Origin: an uncultured bacterium
GTDB lineage: Bacteria > Pseudomonadota > Alphaproteobacteria > Rhodospirillales > Rhodospirillaceae
Assembly: GCA_903888485.1 (NCBI GenBank)
Contig: CAISTS010000029.1
Span: 1 to 64,000, forward strand
Direction: 5' to 3'
Length of the DNA: 64,000 nucleotides
The first letter of the stretch is position 1; the number at the start of each line of letters is the position of its first letter. Below are positions 42,970-49,858 of this stretch, piece by piece. The notes under the pieces were generated by a model. The model was not told the origin of the DNA, did no database searches, and saw only the letters and a program-made list of their open reading frames with translations. The position numbers were made by a program, and so were the translations under genes.

Positions 42970-43611
42970 ATGGACATCTACGGCGTGATGTATTCGCCAT
43001 TCACCGCACGCGTGGTGCTCGCCGCGCGTCATAAAGGCATCAAACACAAGCTGAGCATGCCGAAGGACGGCCTCAAGAGCCCGGCCTATCTCAAGCTCAA
43101 TCCGCTCGGCAAGGCGCCCGTCATGAAGGACGGCGCGACCGTGCTATTTGAATCCGGCGTCATCCTCGAGTATCTCGACGCCAAGTACAAAAAGAAACGC
43201 ATCGTTCCCAGCAACGTCAAGGCCATGGCCCAGGCGCGCCTGCTCGCCGCGCTGTTCGCTGAATACGTCCAGCCGCACATCTTCCCGCTGTGGGGTCAAG
43301 CCGACCCGGCCAAGCGCGACCAGGCTCTGGTCGACGCCAAACTTGTCGAGATCAACAAAGGCCTCGACATCATCGAGGGCCGGCTCAAGGCCTCGCCCTA
43401 TGCTGCGGGCGACAAGTTCACTATCGCCGATTGTTACGCTGTCCCAACCCTCTTCTGGCTCCAGGCGCTTTTACCGCCGGTCGGCGTTGCCGATCCCTTG
43501 GGCGGACGCAAAAAGCTCAGCAAGTACGTGGGTAAAGTGCGCAAGGACAAGGTCATCGGCGGCGTGCTCACCGAGATGGCCGAAGGCCTCAAGCAATTGC
43601 AGAGCCGCTAG
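42970..43611 (+). CDS. Glutathione S-transferase family protein
   Basis: A 213-residue GST. The N-terminal thioredoxin fold has YSPFTARVVLAARHKGI, the cis-Pro loop KAPVMKDG and glutathione gamma-glutamyl contact FESGVILEYL; the C-terminal helical domain has GDKFTIADCYAVPTLFWL. The ATG at 42970 starts the fold. Substrate unknown. A very stable terminator follows. Confidence 0.9.
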   Translation: MDIYGVMYSPFTARVVLAARHKGIKHKLSMPKDGLKSPAYLKLNPLGKAPVMKDGATVLFESGVILEYLDAKYKKKRIVPSNVKAMAQARLLAALFAEYVQPHIFPLWGQADPAKRDQALVDAKLVEINKGLDIIEGRLKASPYAAGDKFTIADCYAVPTLFWLQALLPPVGVADPLGGRKKLSKYVGKVRKDKVIGGVLTEMAEGLKQLQSR

Positions 43612-43633
43612 GCTCTAGCGTCTTTTCGATCAC

Positions 43634-43666
43634 TCCCGCGCGAATCTCGTATTCGCGCGGGATTTT
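43634..43666 (+). terminator. Rho-independent terminator after GST gene
   Basis: TCCCGCGCGAAT-CTCGT-ATTCGCGCGGGA forms a perfect 12-bp stem followed by TTTT. It isolates the GST gene from the antiporter. Confidence 0.92.
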
Positions 43667-43751
43667 CGCGTGCTTTTCCGTCCACCCGTGCTTTATGTAG
43701 AGAGTCCGCATTTGCGCGGGCCTTGCATCACGGGGGTTAGGGCGTAGCGCC

Positions 43752-45581
43752 ATGGAGAGCATCAGCACCATCAATGGATTGCTGCTGTTCGGTGCCGTTC
43801 TGGTCTCCCTCGGCATCCTCTCCAGCCTGATCGCCACGCGCTTTGGCGCACCCCTGCTGCTCGTCTTCGTTGGGCTTGGCATGCTTGCCGGCGAGGACGG
43901 ACCTGGCGGCATCGTCTTCAACGACTACGAGCTGACCTATATGGTCGGCTCCTTGGCGCTGGCCGTCATCTTGTTCGACGGTGGACTGCGCACGCACCTC
44001 AAAGCCCTGCGCGGCGCCGTGTGGCCGGCGACCCTCCTGGCCACCGTGGGTGTGATCATCACCGCCGGTCTGGTGGGCGTGGCCGCAGTCTACATCTTCG
44101 CCATTCCGCTCCCGTACGGGTTCCTGCTGGGCGCCATCGTCGCCTCGACCGACGCGGCGGCGGTTTTTTTCCTGATCCACACCGGCGGCCTGCAACTCAA
44201 ACAGCGCATTAGTTCAACGCTGGAGATGGAATCCGCCACCAACGATCCCGTGGCCGTCTTCCTCACCATGATTCTGGCCGAGATCCTGCTCGCTAATGTC
44301 AGCGGCAAGGGTGTGGATACGGGCGCGCTCGCGCTGGTCGGAACGTTGGCCTCCCATGCCTTGATCGGCGCCGTCATGGGATTGTCCGGAGGCTTGCTCG
44401 CCTCATGGCTACTGAATCGGGTCAATCTGCCGGGCGGCCTGCATCCGCTGTTGGCCATCGCCATCGCCGTTGCGGTCTATGCCGCCACCTCCGTCCTCGA
44501 TGGCAGCGGCTTCTTGGCGGCCTATCTCGCGGGCATGGTTCTCGGCAATCGGCCGCTGCGCGCCCAAGCCAGCATCGTCACCGTCAACGATGCCGCCACG
44601 TGGCTCGCGCAGATCGCCATGTTCCTCGTACTGGGTCTTCTCGTGACACCCAGCAAACTCATCGACTACGTGCTTCCGGCGCTGGCGATCTCGGCGTTCC
44701 TGCTGATCGTCGCGCGCCCGCTCGCGGTCTGGCTGTGTCTCACGCCGTTCGGTTTCTCGGCGCGCGAAAAGTGGTTCGTCTCCTGGGTGGGGTTGCGCGG
44801 CGCGGTCAGCATCTTCCTCGCGGCGATCCCGACTCTCTCGGGCGTCGCCTATGCCGAGCTCTACTTCAACGTCGCCTTCGTGGTCGTTCTGGTCTCGCTG
44901 CTGGTGCAGGGCTGGACCCTCACGCCGGCGGCGCGCCTGTTGAAACTCGCGCTGCCGCGCACCCACGCGCCCGTTCAGCGCTTCGAAATGGACCTGCCCG
45001 GCCAGCTTGCCCTCGAGATGGTCGGCTATCCGGTGCTGGCCGATAGCGCGGTGATGAACGGCGCGGCGGTGCCCGTGTGGGCGCGGCAAGCCTTTGTCAT
45101 CCGCAACCAGAACATCCTCACCCCAGCCCAGGCCGGCGCGCTCAAGACCGGCGACTATGGTTATTTCCTCGCCCCGCCCGAACGCGTGCCGCGCCTTGAC
45201 CAGCTCTTTGCCGCCCACGCCGAGTTGCTGGTCTCCGATGAGCCGTTCTTCGGCGAGTTCGCCTTCACAGGCGACGTCAAGATGAAGGACCTCAGCGCCT
45301 TTTACGCGCTGCCTGTCGAGCCCGAGATCGCTAACCTTTCCATCGCCGAGCTGTTCTCGCAGCGCTTCGATGGCACCCCGGATGTCGGTGACCATCTGCC
45401 CATCGGTGGCGCCGAGCTCGTGGCGCGGGAGGTCGAAGAGGACCGCGTCACACGTGCCGGTCTGCAACTCGACGCCATCGCTGCGGCGACGGCCCCGTCC
45501 AAGAGCCGCGTCGGCCGCCTCTGGGCGCGCCTGCGCGGCGGAGGCCGCGCCTTAAAAAGAGCTCCCGGCAAACGCGCTTAG
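43752..45581 (+). CDS. Potassium/proton antiporter (CPA1 type, CvrA/NhaP2-like)
   Basis: A 609-residue transporter. About 12 membrane helices fill residues 5-390, with ATRFGAPLLLVFVGLGMLAGEDGPGG, ASTDAAAVFFLI and TNDPVAVFLTM carrying the acidic ion-binding positions typical of CPA1 antiporters. A TrkA_C-like domain follows (about 395-480, VGYPVLADSAVMNG...VWARQAFVIRNQNILTPAQAGALKTGDYGYFL), then a CorC/HlyC-type C-terminal domain to about 580. It should exchange K+ for H+ and be gated by nucleotides. A degraded second antiporter lies just downstream. Confidence 0.92.
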   Translation: MESISTINGLLLFGAVLVSLGILSSLIATRFGAPLLLVFVGLGMLAGEDGPGGIVFNDYELTYMVGSLALAVILFDGGLRTHLKALRGAVWPATLLATVGVIITAGLVGVAAVYIFAIPLPYGFLLGAIVASTDAAAVFFLIHTGGLQLKQRISSTLEMESATNDPVAVFLTMILAEILLANVSGKGVDTGALALVGTLASHALIGAVMGLSGGLLASWLLNRVNLPGGLHPLLAIAIAVAVYAATSVLDGSGFLAAYLAGMVLGNRPLRAQASIVTVNDAATWLAQIAMFLVLGLLVTPSKLIDYVLPALAISAFLLIVARPLAVWLCLTPFGFSAREKWFVSWVGLRGAVSIFLAAIPTLSGVAYAELYFNVAFVVVLVSLLVQGWTLTPAARLLKLALPRTHAPVQRFEMDLPGQLALEMVGYPVLADSAVMNGAAVPVWARQAFVIRNQNILTPAQAGALKTGDYGYFLAPPERVPRLDQLFAAHAELLVSDEPFFGEFAFTGDVKMKDLSAFYALPVEPEIANLSIAELFSQRFDGTPDVGDHLPIGGAELVAREVEEDRVTRAGLQLDAIAAATAPSKSRVGRLWARLRGGGRALKRAPGKRA

Positions 45582-45661
45582 TCCACGATAAGAAATTGAA
45601 ATGAGGTCCGCGCGACCTCACATTGCAAATATCCGCTCAACCCCCGCCGCAAAGGTCCTGC

Positions 45662-46119
45662 ATGGAAGGCTCTCTCCATCACACGCCGCTCATTGCGACG
45701 ATAGTGATGGGTATTGGGCTGGCCTTCATCCTCGGGACCGTCGCCGTCCGCCTGCAGATTTCCGCAAGCGCGGCCAGGCGGTGCTGGTGGTCGAGGACAG
45801 CGATGCCTACGCCGACGCCGCGCGCGCCGCAGGCTTCGAAACCATCAGCGGCAACGCGGCCAAGCAGGAGGTTGCGGTTGCCTGCAACCTTGCCGCCACG
45901 CGCTGGTTGGTGGTTGCCATTCCGAATGCCTTCGAGGCCGGGCAGATCGTCCAGAAGGCCCGCCACGCCAGTGCCGGCCTCGGCATCATCGCCCGCGCCC
46001 ACTTCGACGCCGAGGTCGATCACCTCACCAAATGCGGGGCCAACGTCACCATCATGGGCGAGCGCGAAATCGCGCGCGGCATGATCGAGCATGCCTTTGG
46101 CGAGTCCGCTGCGACCTAA
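45662..46119 (+). pseudogene. Internally deleted remnant of a YbaL/KefB-type antiporter
   Basis: From the ATG at 45662 one frame encodes HHTPLIATIVMGIGLAFILGTV, the characteristic first helix of YbaL-like CPA2 antiporters. Near 45765 this abruptly changes to a different frame reading KRGQAVLVVEDSD...GNAAKQEVAVACNLAATRWLVVAIPNAFEAGQIV...IIARAHFDAEVDHL...ITMGEREIARGM-like sequence, which is the RCK_N domain near the C-terminus of the same family. Roughly 380 codons, covering nearly all membrane helices, are missing and the two ends are out of frame. The gene cannot make a transporter. A soluble RCK fragment from an internal start is conceivable. Confidence 0.8.
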
Positions 46120-46649
46120 AAGGTCCGCAAGGCTCCGACGTGGAAGAGCAAGGGGTGTTTGCCGATGTTGAAGATGCGCCGCACGCGCCCGACGATAATG
46201 TCGTGGTCGCCGCCGGGATAACGGGCCTCCACCGCACACTCGAAGTAGACGACGCAGCCGGCCAGCAGCGGCACGCCCTCAAGACCGGTGTGCAGGTCGA
46301 TGCCCGCGAACTTATCGCCGCCCGTGCGCGCGAAGTTGCGGGCCAGGCTTTCCTGCTCGGCCGAGAGCACGTTGACCGCGAAGGGGCGCCCGACTTGGAA
46401 GCAGGCGAAGCTCACGCTCGAATTGGCGATACTCCACAGGATCAGAGGCGGATCGAGCGAGAGCGAATTGAAGGAGCTTACCGTGATCCCGACCGGATCG
46501 CCGCGTTCCGTGCGCGACGTCATGCAGGTTACGCCGGTCGCGAAATGGCCGAGCGTATCGCGAAAGGCGCGGCGCGCTTCCTCGCTGCCGCCCGGATCGA
46601 TGCCGGCGCGGCCTTCGATCAACAATTCTTCCTGCGCATCTGACATCAA
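46116..46649 (-). CDS. Flavin reductase family protein
   Basis: A 177-residue FMN-binding flavin reductase of the HpaC/RutF type. Landmarks: FRDTLGHFATGVTCMTS, VGITVSSFNSLSLDPPLILWSI and the GGDHDIIVGRV end of the split-barrel. These enzymes supply reduced FMN/FAD to two-component monooxygenases; no monooxygenase is adjacent. Three bp separate its start from the permease stop, so the two are probably co-transcribed. Confidence 0.9.
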   Translation of the reverse strand: MMSDAQEELLIEGRAGIDPGGSEEARRAFRDTLGHFATGVTCMTSRTERGDPVGITVSSFNSLSLDPPLILWSIANSSVSFACFQVGRPFAVNVLSAEQESLARNFARTGGDKFAGIDLHTGLEGVPLLAGCVVYFECAVEARYPGGDHDIIVGRVRRIFNIGKHPLLFHVGALRTF

Positions 46650-46652
46650 GGT

Positions 46653-48404
46653 TTATCGCCGTCCCTCATCCACGCCGTGTGCAACTGCTTCCATCGGCGT
46701 CGGCAGGCTGCTGTCTTCGAGGATGTCGAGGCCTTTGGCGAGGCGGGAGTTCGGCAGGCCGTAGAAGAGATAGATGACGGCGCCCAGCACAAGATAGCTG
46801 CTGAGGATGATGGCGGGGATGGGATCGTCGCCCATCGCCTTGGTGATGATATCCTCGATCAACGGTACCGCCATGATGGCAGCGAACAGGATGCCCAGCA
46901 TCGGCGCGGTGCCGAGCCAATAGCGTGCCGTATCCTTCCACGACTTGGCCAGCCAGATCGCGGCGATCAACAGCACGATCACCGACCCAACGCCGGTCCA
47001 CTTCGATTGCATCAAGAAGGTGAAGACCGCGAGGCCGACGAAAGCCATCACCGTGACGAGGATCACGCGCGCCCGCGCCGAGACATAAGCACCGCCCAGC
47101 GGAACTCTGAACGGCCGGTGCAGATCCATGCGCGTCGTACGCAGATACATCACGGTCAGGCAGACGATGCCGAAAGCGAACGCGGTGCCGAGGCTCACCA
47201 GATCGCCGAGGATCGTGATCGGCAGCATCGACGAAGCGATAGCGATCAGCCCGCCCAGCACGATGGTACCGATCCACGGCGTACGGAATTTCGGGTGGAT
47301 CACCGCAAAGGCGCGCGGCAAGAGGCCGTCGCGCGCCATGGAGTAAAACACGCGCGTTTGGCCGTAGGTCAGGATCAGCATGACCGACGACAAGCCCGCG
47401 ACGGCGCCGACCTTGATGAGGAACGAGAACCACGGCATGCCCATGCGGTCGACGGCGACGGCGATGGGTTCCGGCACGCCGAGTTCTTTGTAGGAAACCA
47501 CGCCGGTGAGAACCGCCGAGACGGCCATATAAATGATCGTGCAGACAAAGAGCGAGCCCAAGATGCCGATCGGCATGTCGCGGCTGGGGTTCCGCGCCTC
47601 TGCGGCGGCGGTCGAGACGGCCTCGAAGCCGACGTAGGCGAAGAAGATCACCGAGGCGGCGCGGAACACGCCCTGCACGCCGTAAGTGAAGCCGCCCTCG
47701 TTGGGCGGAATGAAGGGGACCCAGTTCTCCGGCTGGATGAAGCCGACGCCCATGGCGATGAAGGCCAGCAGCACGCCGACTTTGATGAAGACGATGACGT
47801 TGTTGACCGCAGCCGATTCCGACACGCCGAGGACGAGCAGGCCGGTCACCATCAGGATGCCCGCCGTGGCGACCAGATTGAAATTGCCGCTGACGCTGAA
47901 GGACAGGTGCCCGGCGGCGTCGGCCGTCGATTGCACCATGGATTTGGCGAATTCGGGCGGAACGAGAACTCCGAAGTCGCGCAGAAAGCTGGTGACGTAG
48001 CCCGACCAGCCCACTGCCACCGTTGCCGCCGCGACGCCGTATTCGAGCACCAGGAGCCAACCCATGATCCAGGCGATCAACTCGCCCATGGTGGCGTAAG
48101 AGTAGGTGTAGGCCGAACCCGCCACCGGCATGGTCGAGGCCAGTTCGGCGTAGCACAGGCCGGCGAAGGCGCAGGCGGCGCCGGCGATGATGAAGGACAG
48201 CAGCACCGACGGCCCGGCGTAGTTGGCCGCGGCGTTGCCGGTCATCACATAGATGCCGGCGCCGATGATGCAGCCGATGCCGAGGAAGACGAGGTTGAGC
48301 GGACCCAGCGTGCGCTTAAGGTGGTGGTTGGTGGCTTCGTGTTGGATCTGGTCGATGGATTTCTTGATGAAGAACCGGTTACCGCCCGCCGCGTCTTCAG
48401 CCAT
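46653..48404 (-). CDS. APC-family amino acid permease (CAT type)
   Basis: A 583-residue permease with about 12-14 helices. The N-terminus (RTLGPLNLVFLGIGCIIGAGIYVMTG) carries the substrate-binding GIG loop of the amino acid/polyamine/organocation superfamily; AGLCYAELASTMPVAGSAYTYSYATMGELIAWIMGWLLVLEY and FFAYVGFEAVSTAAAEARNPSRDMPIGI are typical of cationic amino acid transporters. The ATG at 48404 follows AGGAGAGG; a longer frame upstream has no homology. Substrate not determined. Confidence 0.92.
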   Translation of the reverse strand: MAEDAAGGNRFFIKKSIDQIQHEATNHHLKRTLGPLNLVFLGIGCIIGAGIYVMTGNAAANYAGPSVLLSFIIAGAACAFAGLCYAELASTMPVAGSAYTYSYATMGELIAWIMGWLLVLEYGVAAATVAVGWSGYVTSFLRDFGVLVPPEFAKSMVQSTADAAGHLSFSVSGNFNLVATAGILMVTGLLVLGVSESAAVNNVIVFIKVGVLLAFIAMGVGFIQPENWVPFIPPNEGGFTYGVQGVFRAASVIFFAYVGFEAVSTAAAEARNPSRDMPIGILGSLFVCTIIYMAVSAVLTGVVSYKELGVPEPIAVAVDRMGMPWFSFLIKVGAVAGLSSVMLILTYGQTRVFYSMARDGLLPRAFAVIHPKFRTPWIGTIVLGGLIAIASSMLPITILGDLVSLGTAFAFGIVCLTVMYLRTTRMDLHRPFRVPLGGAYVSARARVILVTVMAFVGLAVFTFLMQSKWTGVGSVIVLLIAAIWLAKSWKDTARYWLGTAPMLGILFAAIMAVPLIEDIITKAMGDDPIPAIILSSYLVLGAVIYLFYGLPNSRLAKGLDILEDSSLPTPMEAVAHGVDEGRR

Positions 48405-48598
48405 TTGAATCCCCTCTCCTGCGAAGTCCCCGTAAGAGGACGTTAAAGACAGCACCCGCGCACCGCAACCTGCCGCACCGCCTTCACTGGGCAGAGCTTT
48501 CCTAGTCGCGCGTGCGTGATCCGGCAGCTTTTGGCCCACGCCATCCCGCCGCGCCCCAGCGGGATGCGGTCGCGCAACATAACACATTGTTTTTCCGA

Positions 48599-48616
48599 GG
48601 TTAATTCCTATTAACC
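48599..48616 (+). promoter_or_regulatory. Palindrome GGTTAAT-TCCT-ATTAACC next to sigma-54 promoter
   Basis: A perfect 7-bp inverted repeat with 4-bp centre lies 4 bp upstream of a sigma-54 core promoter. It could bind a regulator of the 48693 gene. The TTAACC half-sites recall CtrA half-sites, but the spacing (6 bp between TTAA boxes) differs from the usual 7. Confidence 0.5.
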
Positions 48617-48620
48617 GGGC

Positions 48621-48637
48621 TGGCACGTGAGTTGCTT
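48621..48637 (+). promoter_or_regulatory. Sigma-54 (RpoN) promoter
   Basis: TGGCACGTGAGTTGCTT matches the -24/-12 consensus TGGCAC-N5-TTGCW exactly, with GG and GC 10 bp apart (48622-48623 and 48634-48635). It reads toward the small gene at 48693, predicting a leader of about 45 nt. Confidence 0.75.
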
Positions 48638-48692
48638 CTATAAAGACGAAGCGCGGCCCTGGATGCGGCCCTGCGCCACAAGGAAGAACACC

Positions 48693-49115
48693 ATGTCCGT
48701 TATCGATTTCATTGCCGTCCGCCGCCGCCAGGACAACACCAAGTCCGAGGACTCGCCGGTGTTCGGGGCCACCGACAAGTCCGGCAAGCCCAAGGCGCCG
48801 CTGACGGCCAGCCAGTTCACCCGCCACGTCACCCAAATCATCGAGGATGAGATGCGCCGTTCCCTCAAGCGCCACGTCGACGTCATCGACCCGCGCGAGA
48901 TGATCGATTTGGCCAAGATGCTCGCCGAGCTCAAAGGCAAGTACATCAGCATGACTCTCACCATTGCTTCCAACCGCACGCCGATGACGGATGCGGAGAT
49001 GGAGCAGCTGCGCGGTATGCGCGTGAAAATTCAGGAATTCGAGGCTGCCTACAACGAACTGAACGAGGCTATCTCCTCGCAGCTCGTCGAAGTGCGCGGC
49101 GTCGTGAAGGAATAA
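48693..49115 (+). CDS. Unknown small protein behind a sigma-54 promoter
   Basis: A 140-residue soluble protein that I do not recognise. It is rich in charged residues; residues 45-80 (FTRHVTQIIEDEMRRSLKRH) and 105-140 (LRGMRVKIQEFEAAYNELNEAI) look like long amphipathic helices, perhaps a coiled coil. ATG at 48693 has AAGGAAG upstream. The only strong clue is its sigma-54 promoter, which in alphaproteobacteria typically drives flagellar, nitrogen or stress genes, always with an enhancer-binding activator. No flagellar or nitrogen gene is adjacent. Confidence 0.8.
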   Translation: MSVIDFIAVRRRQDNTKSEDSPVFGATDKSGKPKAPLTASQFTRHVTQIIEDEMRRSLKRHVDVIDPREMIDLAKMLAELKGKYISMTLTIASNRTPMTDAEMEQLRGMRVKIQEFEAAYNELNEAISSQLVEVRGVVKE

Positions 49116-49208
49116 ATCGTGGGCGGCGGAAGGCCGCCGCTATTTAAGTAGCGCGCGAAGCGCGCGGCGGGTTTGCGCCCGCCCCCTCGGTTTATTGGAG
49201 TGACCACG

Positions 49209-49252
49209 CCCCGGGAGTTGGCCAGAATGGCCGGCCCGGGGTTTCTACTTTT
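49209..49252 (+). terminator. Hairpin terminator before arsC
   Basis: CCCCGGG (49209-49215) pairs with CCCGGGG (49235-49241), with an inner GGCC/GGCC pairing, followed by TTTCTACTTTTC. It probably ends the 48693 transcript. Confidence 0.75.
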
Positions 49253-49320
49253 CAGTATTGCAACTTGTCTATGCGGCTCCCGCGCCTAAAGTCCTGGCTG
49301 GTTTTGTTTCCGAGGACGCG

Positions 49321-49662
49321 ATGACCACCACAATCTATCACAACCCCCGCTGCTCCAAATCGCGCGAGACGCTGGCCCTTCTTGAGAAGAAAGGCATCAA
49401 GCCGCGCATCGTCGAGTATCTGAAGACGCCGCCGTCGGCCATGGAACTCAAAAACATCGCGCGCATGCTGGGCACGTCGGTGCGCGAACTGGTGCGCCCC
49501 GCCGAAGCGCGCGACGCCGGCATCGATGCGGTGGAGATGGATGAAAAGGATCTGGTCGCCGCGATCGTGCGCAACCCCGCGGTCATAGAACGCCCGATTG
49601 TGGTGAACAACGGCAAAGCCGCCATCGGCCGCCCGCCGGAGAACGTGCTGAAAATCCTGTAG
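49321..49662 (+). CDS. arsC: Arsenate reductase, glutaredoxin type
   Basis: A 113-residue ArsC/Spx-fold protein. The catalytic Cys is in HNPRCSKSRETL (Cys12), and the C-terminal NPAVIERPIVV carries the conserved Arg. Reduces arsenate to arsenite with glutathione/glutaredoxin if functional; related YffB-like proteins act in other redox roles. No arsB, arsR or acr3 gene is nearby. The ATG at 49321 begins the domain; the longer frame from 49258 has no family match. Confidence 0.9.
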   Translation: MTTTIYHNPRCSKSRETLALLEKKGIKPRIVEYLKTPPSAMELKNIARMLGTSVRELVRPAEARDAGIDAVEMDEKDLVAAIVRNPAVIERPIVVNNGKAAIGRPPENVLKIL

Positions 49663-49670
49663 GGCCTTTG

Positions 49671-49697
49671 CCCGAACATTGATTTTGTTCGGGTTTT
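49671..49697 (+). terminator. Rho-independent terminator of arsC
   Basis: CCCGAACA-TTGATTT-TGTTCGGG is a perfect 8-bp stem followed by TTTT, 8 nt after the arsC stop. Confidence 0.88.
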
Positions 49698-49858
49698 CGC
49701 AGTACTCAGGGATGCCCTTATCCCGTGAAATGTGCGGAAGCCGTCAACGTGGTCGACTCGTCCGTACAATTGAAGATTGTAATCGGCCGCCAAGTGGCTC
49801 ATTCTCTTGCCGCTTGGGAGTTCTAGGCTAATTTTTTTTGATCAAACGGGGGGACAAT

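Noticed and set aside
46666-48156. 496-residue and other long frames within the amino acid permease gene
   Set aside because: Arg/His-rich frames caused by high GC; the permease frame has clear transporter motifs.
48599-48616. CtrA binding site (TTAA-N7-TTAA)
   Set aside because: Spacing between TTAA boxes is 6, not 7; kept only as a palindrome.
49321-49662. Arsenic resistance operon
   Set aside because: Only arsC is present; no arsR, arsB, acr3 or arsH gene lies nearby.
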